NCBI RefSeq assembly: GCF_020882245.1
Contig: NC_083599.1
Coordinates: 40,512,748-40,576,747, forward strand
Source of the DNA: Rhopalosiphum padi
Taxonomy: Eukaryota; Arthropoda; Insecta; Hemiptera; Aphididae
DNA: 64,000 nucleotides
Direction of reading: 5' to 3'
How positions within the stretch are numbered: position 1 is the stretch's first letter; every line of letters begins with the position of its first letter. The notes below the pieces were generated by a model. That model had not been told where the DNA came from, searched no databases, and saw nothing but the letters and a program-made list of their open reading frames with translations. Below are positions 37,695 to 50,646 of this stretch, piece by piece. The position numbers and the translations under genes are program-made.

Positions 37695-40600
37695 TAAAAT
37701 TCCTTCAAAAACCCCATAATTCTTTAAAAGAACCCATTAAATCCTTTTAATTATATATATTTCATTAAATAGTCCAATAAAATCCTTTAAAACAGTCATT
37801 AAATCCATTAAAATTACAAATAATTCATTAAATTGTCTTATTAATTCCTTAAAAAAGCCATTATATCTGTTGAATTTCAATTAAATATATTATAATTCTT
37901 CAAAAATTCATAAATTGCCATATAATTCTTTAAAAAGTCCATTAAAATCCTTTATAAAGCCATATAATCCATTTGAATTCTTTAAAATTCCTTCAAAAAC
38001 CCCATAATTCTTTAAAAGAACCCATTAAATCCTTTTAATTATATATATTTCATTAAATATTCCAATTAAATCCTTTAAAACAGTCATAAAATCCAATTAA
38101 TTCCCAACTAATTCATTAAATATTCCAATTAAATCCTTTAAAACAGTCATTAAATCCAATTAAATCCCAACTAATTTCTTAAATAGTCCTATGAATTCCT
38201 TAAAAAAGCCATTTTATCTGTTTAATTTCCATAAAATATATTATAATTCTTCAAAAATTCATAAATTGCCATATAATTCTTTAAAAAGTCCATTAAAATC
38301 CTTTATAAAGCCATATAATCCATTTGAATTCTTTAAAATTCCTTCAAAAACCCCATAATTCTTTAAAAGAACCCATTAAATCCTTAAAAACGCCATATAA
38401 TCCATTTGAATTCTTTAAAATTCCTTCAAAAACCCCATAATTCTTTAAAAGAACCCATTAAATCCTTTTAATTATATATATTTCATTAAATATTCCAATT
38501 AATTCCTTAAAAAAGCCATTATATCTGTTTAATTTCAATTAAATATATTATAATTCTTCAAAAATTCATAAATTGCTATATAATTCTTTAAAAAGTCCAT
38601 TAAAATCCATTTGAATTCTTTAAAATTCCTTCAAAAACCCCATAATTCTTTATAAGAACCGATTAAATCCTTTAAATTCCATATAATTCATTAAATATTC
38701 CAATTAAATCCTTTAAAAAGCCATAAAATCCATTTGAGTTCTTTAAAATTCCTTCAAAAACCCCATAATTCTTTAAAAGAACCCATTAAATCCTTTTAAT
38801 TATATATATTTCATTAAATAGTCCAATAAAATCCTTTAAAACAGTCATTAAATCCATTAAAATTACAAATAATTCATTAAATTGTCTTATTAATTCCTTA
38901 AAAAAGCCATTATATCTGTTGAATTTCAATTAAATATATTATAATTCTTCAAAAATTCATAAATTGCCATATAATTCTTTAAAATTCCTTCAAAAACCCC
39001 ATAATTCTTTAAAAGAACCCATTAAATCCTTTTAATTATATATATTTCATTAAATGTTCCAATTAAATCCTTTAAAACAGTCATAAAATCCAATTAATTC
39101 CCAACTAATTCATTAAATATTCCAATTAAATCCTTTAAAACAGTCATTAAATCCTTTAAAATTCCAAATAATTCGTTAAATAGTCATATTAATTCCTTAA
39201 AAAAGCCATAATATCTGTTGAATTTCCATAAAATATATTATAATTCTTTAAAAATTCATAAATTGCTATATAATTCTTTAAAAAGTCCATTAAAATCCTT
39301 TAAAAAGCCATATAATCCATTTGAATTCTATAAAATTCCTTCAAAAAACCCATAATTCTTTAAAAGAACCCATTAAATCCTTTAAATTCCATATATTTCA
39401 TTAAATATTCCAATTGAATCCTTTAAAACAGTCATTAAATCCATTAAAATTCCAAATAAATCGTTAAATAGTCTTATTAATTCCTTAAAAAAGCCATAAT
39501 ATCTGTTGAATTTCCATAAAATATATTATAATTATTTAAAAAGTCCAATAAAATCCTTTAAAAAGCCATAAAATTCATTTGAATTCTTTAAAATTCCTTC
39601 AAAAACCCCATAATTCTTTAAAACAACCCATTAAATCCTTTAAATTCCATATATTTCATTAAATATTCCAATTGAATCCTTTAAAACAGTCATTAAATCC
39701 ATTAAAATTCCAAATAAATCGTTAAATAGTCTTATTAATTCCTTAAAATAGCCATAATATCTGTTGAATTTCCATAAAATATATTATAATTATTTAAAAA
39801 GTCCAATAAAATCCTTTAAAAAGCCATAAAATTCATTTGAATTCTTTAAAATTCCTTCAAAAACCCCATAATTCTTTAAAAGAACCCATTAAATCCTTTT
39901 AATTATATATATTTCATTAAATAGTCCAATAAAATCCTTTAAAACAGTCATTAAATCCATTAAAATTACAAATAATTCATTAAATAGTCTTATTAATTCC
40001 TTAAAAAAGCCATTATATCTGTTGTATTTCAATTAAATATATTATAATTCTTCAAAAATTCATAAATTGCCATATAATTCTTTAAAAAGTCCATTAAAAT
40101 CCTTTAAAAAGCCATATAATCCATTTGAGTTCTTTAAAATTCCTTCAAAAACCCCATAATTCTTTAAAAGAACCCATTAAATCCATTAAAATTACAAATA
40201 ATTCATTAATTAGTCCTATTAATTCCTTAAAAAAGCCATAATATCTGTTGAATTTCCATAAAATATATTATAATTTTTTAAAAAAACATAAATTGCTATA
40301 TAAATCTTTAAAAAAAACCCAATAAATCCTTTAAATTCCATTAAATTACTTGTAAATCAAAAAAAAAAAACACTGTCAACTTTCAAATGTATTGAAAACC
40401 ATTTATACACCATAGAATTCGTTTAAATAGTGTTAATAATCCGAAAAATTCCATATATTTCATTAAAAAGTCCTATAAATTCCTTATAATGCTATTATAA
40501 CTGTTTAATTTCCATAAAATATATTATAATTCTTTAAAAATTCATAAATTGCTATATAATTCTTTAAAAAGTCTATTAAAATCCTTTAAAAAGCCATATA

Positions 40601-41172
40601 ATCCATTTGAATTCTATAAAATTCTTTCAAAAACCCCATAATTCTTTAAAAGAACCCATTAAATCCTTTAAAAAGCCATATAATTCATTAAATATTCCAA
40701 TTAAATCGTATAAAAAGCCATATAATCCATTTGAATTCTATAAAATTCCTTCAAAAACCCCATAATTCTTTAAAAGAACCCATTAAAACCTTTAAAGTCC
40801 AAATAATTCATAAAATAGTGTTATTAATTCCTTAAAAAAGCCATTATATTTGTTAAATTTCAATAAAATGTATTATATTTCTTTCAAAAAACATAAATTG
40901 CTATATAATTTTTAAAAAAAAACCCAAAAAATCCTATAAATTATATAGATTTCATTAAATAATCCAATTAAATCCTTTAAAACAGTCATTAAATCCAATT
41001 AAATCCCAACTAATTTCTTAAATAGTCCTATGAATTCCTTAAAAAAGCCATTTTATCTGTTTAATTTCCATAAAATATATTATAATTCTTTAAAAATTCA
41101 TAAATTGCTATATAATTCTTTAAAAAGTCCAATAAAATCCTTTAAAAAGCCATAAAATTCATTTGAATTCTT
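37695..41172 (+). repeat. 3478-bp unit, copy 1
   Basis: CGCC in TAAAAACGCC at 38391 pairs with 41869, and L15 with L16, both 3478 apart. The left edge is where this copy reads TCTTTAAAATTCC and the next TCTTTTAAATTCC. It contains the two-subunit form of the 258-bp repeat (AAAACAACCC near 39620, AAAATAGCC near 39745). Confidence 0.86.
40371..40452 (+). repeat. Landmark core L15, subtype b2
   Basis: Twelve A. The flank reads GCTATTATAACTG near 40490, a private variant of GCTATTATATCTG. Partner is L16 (offset 3478). Confidence 0.88.
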
Positions 41173-44100
41173 TTAAATTCCTTCAAAAACCCCATAATTC
41201 TTTAAAAGAACCCATTAAATCCTTTTAATTATATATATTTCATTAAATAGTCCAATAAAATCCTTTAAAACAGTCATTAAATCCATTAAAATTACAAATA
41301 ATTCATTAAATTGTCTTATTAATTCCTTAAAAAAGCCATTATATCTGTTGAATTTCAATTAAATATATTATAATTCTTCAAAAATTCATAAATTGCCATA
41401 TAATTCTTTAAAAAGTCCATTAAAATCCTTTATAAAGCCATATAATCCATTTGAATTCTTTAAAATTCCTTCAAAAACCCCATAATTCTTTAAAAGAACC
41501 CATTAAATCCTTTTAATTATATATATTTCATTAAATATTCCAATTAAATCCTTTAAAACAGTCATAAAATCCAATTAATTCCCAACTAATTCATTAAATA
41601 TTCCAATTAAATCCTTTAAAACAGTCATTAAATCCAATTAAATCCCAACTAATTTCTTAAATAGTCCTATGAATTCCTTAAAAAAGCCATTTTATCTGTT
41701 TAATTTCCATAAAATATATTATAATTCTTCAAAAATTCATAAATTGCCATATAATTCTTTAAAAAGTCCATTAAAATCCTTTATAAAGCCATATAATCCA
41801 TTTGAATTCTTTAAAATTCCTTCAAAAACCCCATAATTCTTTAAAAGAACCCATTAAATCCTTAAAAACGCCATATAATCCATTTGAATTCTTTAAAATT
41901 CCTTCAAAAACCCCATAATTCTTTAAAAGAACCCATTAAATCCTTTTAATTATATATATTTCATTAAATATTCCAATTAATTCCTTAAAAAAGCCATTAT
42001 ATCTGTTTAATTTCAATTAAATATATTATAATTCTTCAAAAATTCATAAATTGCTATATAATTCTTTAAAAAGTCCATTAAAATCCATTTGAATTCTTTA
42101 AAATTCCTTCAAAAACCCCATAATTCTTTATAAGAACCGATTAAATCCTTTAAATTCCATATAATTCATTAAATATTCCAATTAAATCCTTTAAAAAGCC
42201 ATAAAATCCATTTGAATTCTTTAAAATTCCTTCAAAAACCCCATAATTCTTTAAAAGAACCCATTAAATCCTTTTAATTATATATATTTCATTAAATAGT
42301 CCAATAAAATCCTTTAAAACAGTCATTAAATCCATTAAAATTACAAATAATTCATTAAATTGTCTTATTAATTCCTTAAAAAAGCCATTATATCTGTTGA
42401 ATTTCAATTAAATATATTATAATTCTTCAAAAATTCATAAATTGCCATATAATTCTTTAAAATTCCTTCAAAAACCCCATAATTCTTTAAAAGAACCCAT
42501 TAAATCCTTTTAATTATATATATTTCATTAAATGTTCCAATTAAATCCTTTAAAACAGTCATAAAATCCAATTAATTCCCAACTAATTCATTAAATATTC
42601 CAATTAAATCCTTTAAAACAGTCATTAAATCCTTTAAAATTCCAAATAATTCGTTAAATAGTCATATTAATTCCTTAAAAAAGCCATAATATCTGTTGAA
42701 TTTCCATAAAATATATTATAATTCTTTAAAAATTCATAAATTGCTATATAATTCTTTAAAAAGTCCATTAAAATCCTTTAAAAAGCCATATAATCCATTT
42801 GAATTCTATAAAATTCCTTCAAAAAACCCATAATTCTTTAAAAGAACCCATTAAATCCTTTAAATTCCATATATTTCATTAAATATTCCAATTGAATCCT
42901 TTAAAACAGTCATTAAATCCATTAAAATTCCAAATAAATCGTTAAATAGTCTTATTAATTCCTTAAAAAAGCCATAATATCTGTTGAATTTCCATAAAAT
43001 ATATTATAATTATTTAAAAAGTCCAATAAAATCCTTTAAAAAGCCATAAAATTCATTTGAATTCTTTAAAATTCCTTCAAAAACCCCATAATTCTTTAAA
43101 ACAACCCATTAAATCCTTTAAATTCCATATATTTCATTAAATATTCCAATTGAATCCTTTAAAACAGTCATTAAATCCATTAAAATTCCAAATAAATCGT
43201 TAAATAGTCTTATTAATTCCTTAAAATAGCCATAATATCTGTTGAATTTCCATAAAATATATTATAATTATTTAAAAAGTCCAATAAAATCCTTTAAAAA
43301 GCCATAAAATTCATTTGAATTCTTTAAAATTCCTTCAAAAACCCCATAATTCTTTAAAAGAACCCATTAAATCCTTTTAATTATATATATTTCATTAAAT
43401 AGTCCAATAAAATCCTTTAAAACAGTCATTAAATCCATTAAAATTACAAATAATTCATTAAATAGTCTTATTAATTCCTTAAAAAAGCCATTATATCTGT
43501 TGTATTTCAATTAAATATATTATAATTCTTCAAAAATTCATAAATTGCCATATAATTCTTTAAAAAGTCCATTAAAATCCTTTAAAAAGCCATATAATCC
43601 ATTTGAGTTCTTTAAAATTCCTTCAAAAACCCCATAATTCTTTAAAAGAACCCATTAAATCCATTAAAATTACAAATAATTCATTAATTAGTCCTATTAA
43701 TTCCTTAAAAAAGCCATAATATCTGTTGAATTTCCATAAAATATATTATAATTTTTTAAAAAAACATAAATTGCTATATAAATCTTTAAAAAAAACCCAA
43801 TAAATCCTTTAAATTCCATTAAATTACTTGTAAATCAAAAAAAAAAAACACTGTCAACTTTCAAATGTATTGAAAACCATTTATACACCATAGAATTCGT
43901 TTAAATAGTGTTAATAATCCGAAAAATTCCATATATTTCATTAAAAAGTCCTATAAATTCCTTATAATGCTATTATATCTGTTTAATTTCCATAAAATAT
44001 ATTATAATTCTTTAAAAATTCATAAATTGCTATATAATTCTTTAAAAAGTCTATTAAAATCCTTTAAAAAGCCATATAATCCATTTGAATTCTATAAAAT

Positions 44101-44565
44101 TCTTTCAAAAACCCCATAATTCTTTAAAAGAACCCATTAAATCCTTTAAAAAGCCATATAATTCATTAAATATTCCAATTAAATCGTATAAAAAGCCATA
44201 TAATCCATTTGAATTCTATAAAATTCCTTCAAAAACCCCATAATTCTTTAAAAGAACCCATTAAAACCTTTAAAGTCCAAATAATTCATAAAATAGTGTT
44301 ATTAATTCCTTAAAAAAGCCATTATATTTGTTAAATTTCAATAAAATGTATTATATTTCTTTCAAAAAACATAAATTGCTATATAATTTTTAAAAAAAAA
44401 CCCAAAAAATCCTATAAATTATATAGATTTCATTAAATAATCCAATTAAATCCTTTAAAACAGTCATTAAATCCAATTAAATCCCAACTAATTTCTTAAA
44501 TAGTCCTATGAATTCCTTAAAAAAGCCATTTTATCTGTTTAATTTCCATAAAATATATTATAATT
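41173..44565 (+). repeat. 3478-bp unit, copy 2
   Basis: Contiguous with copy 1. A private GCTATTATAACTG variant of copy 1 is absent here, and CATTTGAGTTC near 38735 in copy 1 is CATTTGAATTC here. It ends near 44565, where TTCTTCAAAAATTC replaces TTCTTTAAAAATTC and the surrounding 8-kb unit restarts. Confidence 0.85.
43849..43930 (+). repeat. Landmark core L16, subtype b2
   Basis: Copy of L15 in the second 3478-bp unit, with twelve A. Confidence 0.88.
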
Positions 44566-47500
44566 CTTCAAAAATTCATAAATTGCTATATAATTCTTTA
44601 AAAAGTCCATTAAAATCCTTTAAAAAGCCATATAATCCATTTGAATTCTATAAAATTCCTTCAAAAACCCCATAATTCTTTATAAGAACCCATTAAATCC
44701 TTTTAATTATATATATTTCATTAAATATTCCAATTAAATCTTTTAAAACAGTCATAAAATCCAATTAATTCCCAACTAATTCATTAAATAGTCCTATTAA
44801 TTCCTTAAAAAAGCCATAATATCTGTTGAATTTCCATAAAATATATTATAATTCTTCAAAAATTCATAAATTGCTATATAATTCTTTAAAAAGTCCATTA
44901 AAATCCTTTAAAAAGCCATATAATCCATTTGAATTCTATAAAATTCCTTCAAAAACCCCATAATTCTTTAAAAGAACCCATTAAATCCTTTTAATTATAT
45001 ATATTTCATTAAATGTTCCAATTAAATCCTTTAAAACAGTCATAAAATCCAATTAATTCCCAACTAATTCATTAAATATTCCAATTAAATCCTTTAAAAC
45101 AGTCATTAAATCCTTTAAAATTCCAAATAAATCGTTAAATAGTCATATTAATTCCTTAAAAAAGCCATAATATCTGTTGAATTTCCATAAAATATATTAT
45201 AATTCTTTAAAAATTCATAAATTGCTATATAATTCTTTAAAAAGTCCATTAAAATCCTTTAAAAAGCCATATAATCCATTTGAATTCTATAAAATTCCTT
45301 CAAAAACCCCATAATTCTTTAAAACAACCCATTAAATCCTTTAAATTCCATATATTTCATTAAATATTCCAATTGAATCCTTTAAAACAGTCATTAAATC
45401 CATTAAAATTCCAAATAAATCGTTAAATAGTCTTATTAATTCCTTAAAAAAGCCATAATATCTGTTGAATTTCCATAAAATATATTATAATTATTTAAAA
45501 AGTCCAATAAAATCCTTTAAAAAGCCATAAAATCCATTTGAATTCTTTAAAATTCCTTCAAAAACCCCATAATTCTTTATAAGAACCGATTAAATCCTTT
45601 AAATTCCATATAATTCATTAAATATTCCAATTAAATCCTTTAAAAAGCCATAAAATCCATTTGAATTCTTTAAAATTCCTTCAAAAACCCCATAATTCTT
45701 TAAAAGAACCCATTAAATCCTTTTAATTATATATATTTCATTAAATAGTCCAATAAAATCCTTTAAAACAGTCATTAAATCCATTAAAATTACAAATAAT
45801 TCATTAAATTGTCTTATTAATTCCTTAAAAAAGCCATTATATCTGTTGAATTTCAATTAAATATATTATAATTCTTCAAAAATTCATAAATTGCTTTATA
45901 ATTCTTTAAAAAGTCCATTAAAATCCTTTATAAAGCCATATAATCCATTTGAATTCTTTAAAATTCCTTCAAAAACCCCATAATTCTTTAAAAGAACCCA
46001 TTAAATCCTTTTAATTATATATATTTCATTAAATATTCCAATTAAATCCTTTAAAACAGTCATAAAATCCAATTAATTCCCAACTAATTCATTAAATATT
46101 CCAATTAAATCCTTTAAAACAGTCATTAAATCCAATTAAATCCCAACTAATTTCTTAAATAGTCCTATGAATTCCTTAAAAAAGCCATTTTATCTGTTTA
46201 ATTTCCATAAAATATATTATAATTCTTCAAAAATTCATAAATTGCCATATAATTCTTTAAAAAGTCCATTAAAATCCTTTATAAAGCCATATAATCCATT
46301 TGAATTCTTTAAAATTCCTTCAAAAACCCCATAATTCTTTAAAAGAACCCATTAAATCCTTAAAAACGCCATATAATCCATTTGAATTCTTTAAAATTCT
46401 TTCAAAAACCCCATAATTCTTTAAAAGAACCCATTAAATCCTTTTAATTATATATATTTCATTAAATATTCCAATTAATTCCTTAAAAAAGCCATTATAT
46501 CTGTTTAATTTCAATTAAATATATTATAATTCTTCAAAAATTCATAAATTGCTATATAATTCTTTAAAAAGTCCATTAAAATCCATTTGAATTCTTTAAA
46601 ATTCCTTCAAAAACCCCATAATTCTTTATAAGAACCGATTAAATCCTTTAAATTCCATATAATTCATTAAATATTCCAATTAAATCCTTTAAAAAGCCAT
46701 AAAATCCATTTGAATTCTTTAAAATTCCTTCAAAAACCCCATAATTCTTTAAAAGAACCCATTAAATCCTTTTAATTATATATATTTCATTAAATAGTCC
46801 AATAAAATCCTTTAAAACAGTCATTAAATCCATTAAAATTACAAATAATTCATTAAATTATCTTATTAATTCCTTAAAAAAGCCATTATATCTGTTGAAT
46901 TTCAATTAAATATATTATAATTCTTCAAAAGTTCATAAATTGCCATATAATTCTTTAAAATTCCTTCAAAAACCCCATAATTCTTTAAAAGAACCCATTA
47001 AATCCTTTTAATTATATATATTTCATTAAATGTTCCAATTAAATCCTTTAAAACAGTCATAAAATCCAATTAATTCCCAACTAATTCATTAAATATTCCA
47101 ATTAAATCCTTTAAAACAGTCATTAAATCCTTTAAAATTCCAAATAATTCGTTAAATAGTCATATTAATTCCTTAAAAAAGCCATAATATCTGTTGAATT
47201 TCCATAAAATATATTATAATTCTTTAAAAATTCATAAATTGCTATATAATTCTTTAAAAAGTCCATTAAAATCCTTTAAAAGCCATATAATCCATTTGAA
47301 TTCTATAAAATTCCTTCAAAAAACCCATAATTCTTTAAAAGAACCCATTAAATCCTTTAAATTCCATATATTTCATTAAATATTCCAATTGAATCCTTTA
47401 AAACAGTCATTAAATCCATTAAAATTCCAAATAAATCGTTAAATAGTCTTATTAATTCCTTAAAATAGCCATAATATCTGTTGAATTTCCATAAAATATA

Positions 47501-48087
47501 TTATAATTATTTAAAAAGTCCAATAAAATCCTTTAAAAAGCCATAAAATTCATTTGAATTCTTTTAAATTCCTTCAAAAACCCCATAATTCTTTAAAAGA
47601 ACCCATTAAATCCTTTTAATTATATATATTTCATTAAATAGTCCAATAAAATCCTTTAAAACAGTCATTAAATCCATTAAAATTACAAATAATTCATTAA
47701 ATAGTCTTATTAATTCCTTAAAAAAGCCATTATATCTGTTGTATTTCAATTAAATATATTATAATTCTTCAAAAATTCATAAATTGCCATATAATTCTTT
47801 AAAAAGTCCATTAAAATCCTTTAAAAAGCCATATAATCCATTTGAGTTCTTTAAAATTCCTTCAAAAACCCCATAATTCTTTAAAAGAACCCATTAAATC
47901 CATTAAAATTACAAATAATTCATTAATTAGTCCTATTAATTCCTTAAAAAAGCCATAATATCTGTTGAATTTCCATAAAATATATTATAATTTTTTAAAA
48001 AAACATAAATTGCTATATAAATCTTTAAAAAAAACCCAATAAATCCTTTAAATTCCATTAAATTACTTGTAAATCAAAAAAAAAAAA

Positions 48088-48169
48088 CACTGTCAACTTT
48101 CAAATGTATTGAAAACCATTTATACACCATAGAATTCGTTTAAATAGTGTTAATAATCCGAAAAATTCC
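48088..48169 (+). repeat. Landmark core L17, subtype b2
   Basis: Copy of L15 at offset 7717, that is 7976 less one 258-bp subunit and one A lost between them. Twelve A. Confidence 0.88.
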
Positions 48170-48599
48170 ATATATTTCATTAAAAAGTCCTATAAATTCC
48201 TTATAATGCTATTATATCTGTTTAATTTCCATAAAATATATTATAATTCTTTAAAAATTCATAAATTGCTATATAATTCTTTAAAAAGTCTATTAAAATC
48301 CTTTAAAAAGCCATATAATCCATTTGAATTCTATAAAATTCTTTCAAAAACCCCATAATTCTTTAAAAGAACCCATTAAATCCTTTAAAAAGCCATATAA
48401 TTCATTAAATATTCCAATTAAATCGTATAAAAAGCCATATAATCCATTTGAATTCTATAAAATTCCTTCAAAAACCCCATAATTCTTTAAAAGAACCCAT
48501 TAAAACCTTTAAAGTCCAAATAATTCATAAAATAGTGTTATTAATTCCTTAAAAAAGCCATTATATTTGTTAAATTTCAATAAAATGTATTATATTTCT

Positions 48600-48840
48600 T
48601 TCAAAAAACATAAATTGCTATATAATTCTTTAAAAAGTCCATTAAAATCCTTTAAAAAGCCATATAATCCATTTGAATTCTTTAAAATTCCTTCAAAAAC
48701 CCCATAATTCTTTAAAAGAACCCATTAAATCCTTAAAAAAGCCATATAATCCATTTGAATTCTTTAAATTTCCTTCAAAAACCCCATAATTCTTTAAAAG
48801 AACCCATTAAATCCTTTTAATTATATATATTTCATTAAAT
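48600..48840 (+). repeat. Junction stretch between the 8-kb and 10.78-kb domains
   Basis: The second module begins normally (AATAAAATGT at 48579), but after AAATTGCTATATAA it continues as TTCTTTAAAAAGTCC instead of TTTTTAAAAAAAAACCC. From 48841 the sequence is in the 10,780-bp unit. The switch lies in the shared word AAATTGCTATATAAT. Confidence 0.7.
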
Positions 48841-48952
48841 AGTCCAATAAAATCCTTTAAAAAGCCATAAAATTCATTTGAATTCTTTAAAATTCCTTCA
48901 AAAACCCCATAATTCTTTAAAAGAACCCATTAAATCCTTAAAAAAGCCATAT

Positions 48953-49715
48953 AATCCATTTGAATTCTTTAAATTTCCTTCAAAAACCCCATAATTCTTT
49001 AAAAGAACCCATTAAATCCTTTTAATTATATATATTTCATTAAATAGTCCAATAAAATCCTTTAAAACAGTCATTAAATCCATTAAAATTACAAATAATT
49101 CATTAAATTGTCTTATTAATTCCTTAAAAAAGCCATTATATCTGTTGAATTTCAATTAAATATATTATAATTCTTCAAAAATTCATAAATTGCCATATAA
49201 TTCTTTAAAAAGTCCATTAAAATCCTTTATAAAGCCATATAATCCATTTGAATTCTTTAAAATTCCTTCAAAAACCCCATAATTCTTTAAAAGAACCCAT
49301 TAAATCCTTTTAATTATATATATTTCATTAAATATTCCAATTAAATCCTTTAAAACAGTCATAAAATCCATTTGAATTCTTTAAAATTCCTTCAAAAACC
49401 CCATAATTCTTTAAAAGAACCTATTAAATCCTTTTAATTATATATATTTCATTAAATAGTCCAATAAAATCCTTTAAAACAGTCATTAAATCCATTAAAA
49501 TTACAAATAATTCATTAAATTGTCTTATTAATTCCTTAAAAAAGCCATTATATCTGTTGAATTTCAATTAAATATATTATAATTCTTCAAAAATTCATAA
49601 ATTGCCATATAATTCTTTAAAAAGTCCATTAAAATCCTTTATAAAGCCATATAATCCATTTGAATTCTTTAAAATTCCTTCAAAAACCCCATAATTCTTT
49701 AAAAGAACCCATTAA
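48953..49715 (+). repeat. 412-bp tandem pair
   Basis: AGTCCAATAAAATCC occurs at 49046 and 49458, with homology over nearly two full subunits. The second has AGAACCTATT where the first has AGAACCCATT. The pair recurs at 59733-60495 in the second 10.78-kb unit, and a 413-bp version lies near 53.7-54.2 kb, one base longer through an inserted G in CTTTGAAAATTCC near 54043. Confidence 0.78.
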
Positions 49716-50562
49716 ATCCTTTAAAAAGCCATATAATCCATTTGAATTCTTTAAAATTCCTTCAAAAACCCCATAATTCTTTAAAAGAACCCATTAAATC
49801 CTTAAAAAAGCCATATAATCCATTTGAATTCTTTAAAATTCCTTCAAAAACCCCATAATTCTTTAAAAGAACCCATTAAATCCTTTTAATTATATATATT
49901 TCATTAAATATTCCAATTAATTCCTTAAAAAAGCCATTATATCTGTTTAATTTCAATTAAATATATTATAATTCTTTAAAAATTCATAAATTGCTATATA
50001 ATTCTTTAAAAAGTCCATTAAAATCCTTTAAAAAGCCATATAATCCATTTGAGTATTTTAAAATTCCTTCAAAAACCCCATAATTCTTTAAAAGAACCCA
50101 TTAAATCCATTAAAATTACAAATAATTCATTAAATAGTCCTATTAATTCCTTAAAAAAGCCATAATATCTGTTGAATTTCAATTAAATATATTATAATTC
50201 TTCAAAAATTCTTAAATTGCTATATAATTCTTTAAAAAGTCCGTTAAAATCCATTTGATTTCTTTAAAATTCTTTCAAAAACCCCATAATTCTTTATAAG
50301 AACCCATTAAATCCTTTTAATTATATATATTTCATTAAATATTCCAATTAAATCTTTTAAAACAGTCATAAAATCCAATTAATTCCCAACTAATTCATTA
50401 AATAGTCCTATTAATTCCTTAAAAAAGCCATAATATCTGTTGAATTTCCATAAAATATATTATAATTCTTTAAAAAAACATAAATTTCTATATAAATCTT
50501 TAAAAAAACCCAATAAATCCTTTAAATTCCATTATATTTCTTGTAAATCTTTAAAAAAAAAA

Positions 50563-50646
50563 CACTTTGTCAACTTTCAAATGTTTTGAAATCCATTTAT
50601 ACACCATAGAATTCGTTTAAATAGTGTTAATAATCCGAAAAATTCC
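50563..50646 (+). repeat. Landmark core L18, subtype d
   Basis: 84 bases, CACTTTGTC with TTTTGAAATCC, a variant of subtype c found only here and in L19. Ten A. Confidence 0.88.

Larger units (their letters stand above)
36558..48625 (+). repeat. Unit of about 7.98 kb, one full and one partial copy
   Basis: AAAACAACCC at 37345 pairs with 45321, and AAAAACGCC (CGCC at 38391) pairs with 46367, both 7976 apart. Homology starts near 36558/44534 and ends near 40910/48625. The second copy has one A fewer near 47278 and lacks one 258-bp subunit, so L15 to L17 is 7717. The first copy also contains a nested 3478-bp duplication. Confidence 0.82.
811..48640 (+). repeat. Second recurring module (AATAAAATGT marker), 15 copies
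   Basis: A block reading GTTAAATTTC-AATAAAATGT, then TATATTTCTTTC, AAAAAACATAAATTGC, a long A-run with ACCC, and TTATATAGATTTC. Marker starts: 811, 2444, 4962, 6245, 15342, 19021, 20575, 28369, 29773, 31568, 33368, 34333, 40862, 44340 and 48579. The first four read AATGTGTTA and the other eleven AATGTATTA. The last copy is cut short: at about 48625 it switches to AATTCTTTAAAAAGTCC. None occurs between 48.6 and 64 kb. The span given covers the set, not a continuous element. Confidence 0.82.

Noticed and set aside
47194..47379. Open frame of 61 codons
   Set aside because: Opened by one missing A near 47278; sister copies such as 39220-39400 keep the base and are closed.
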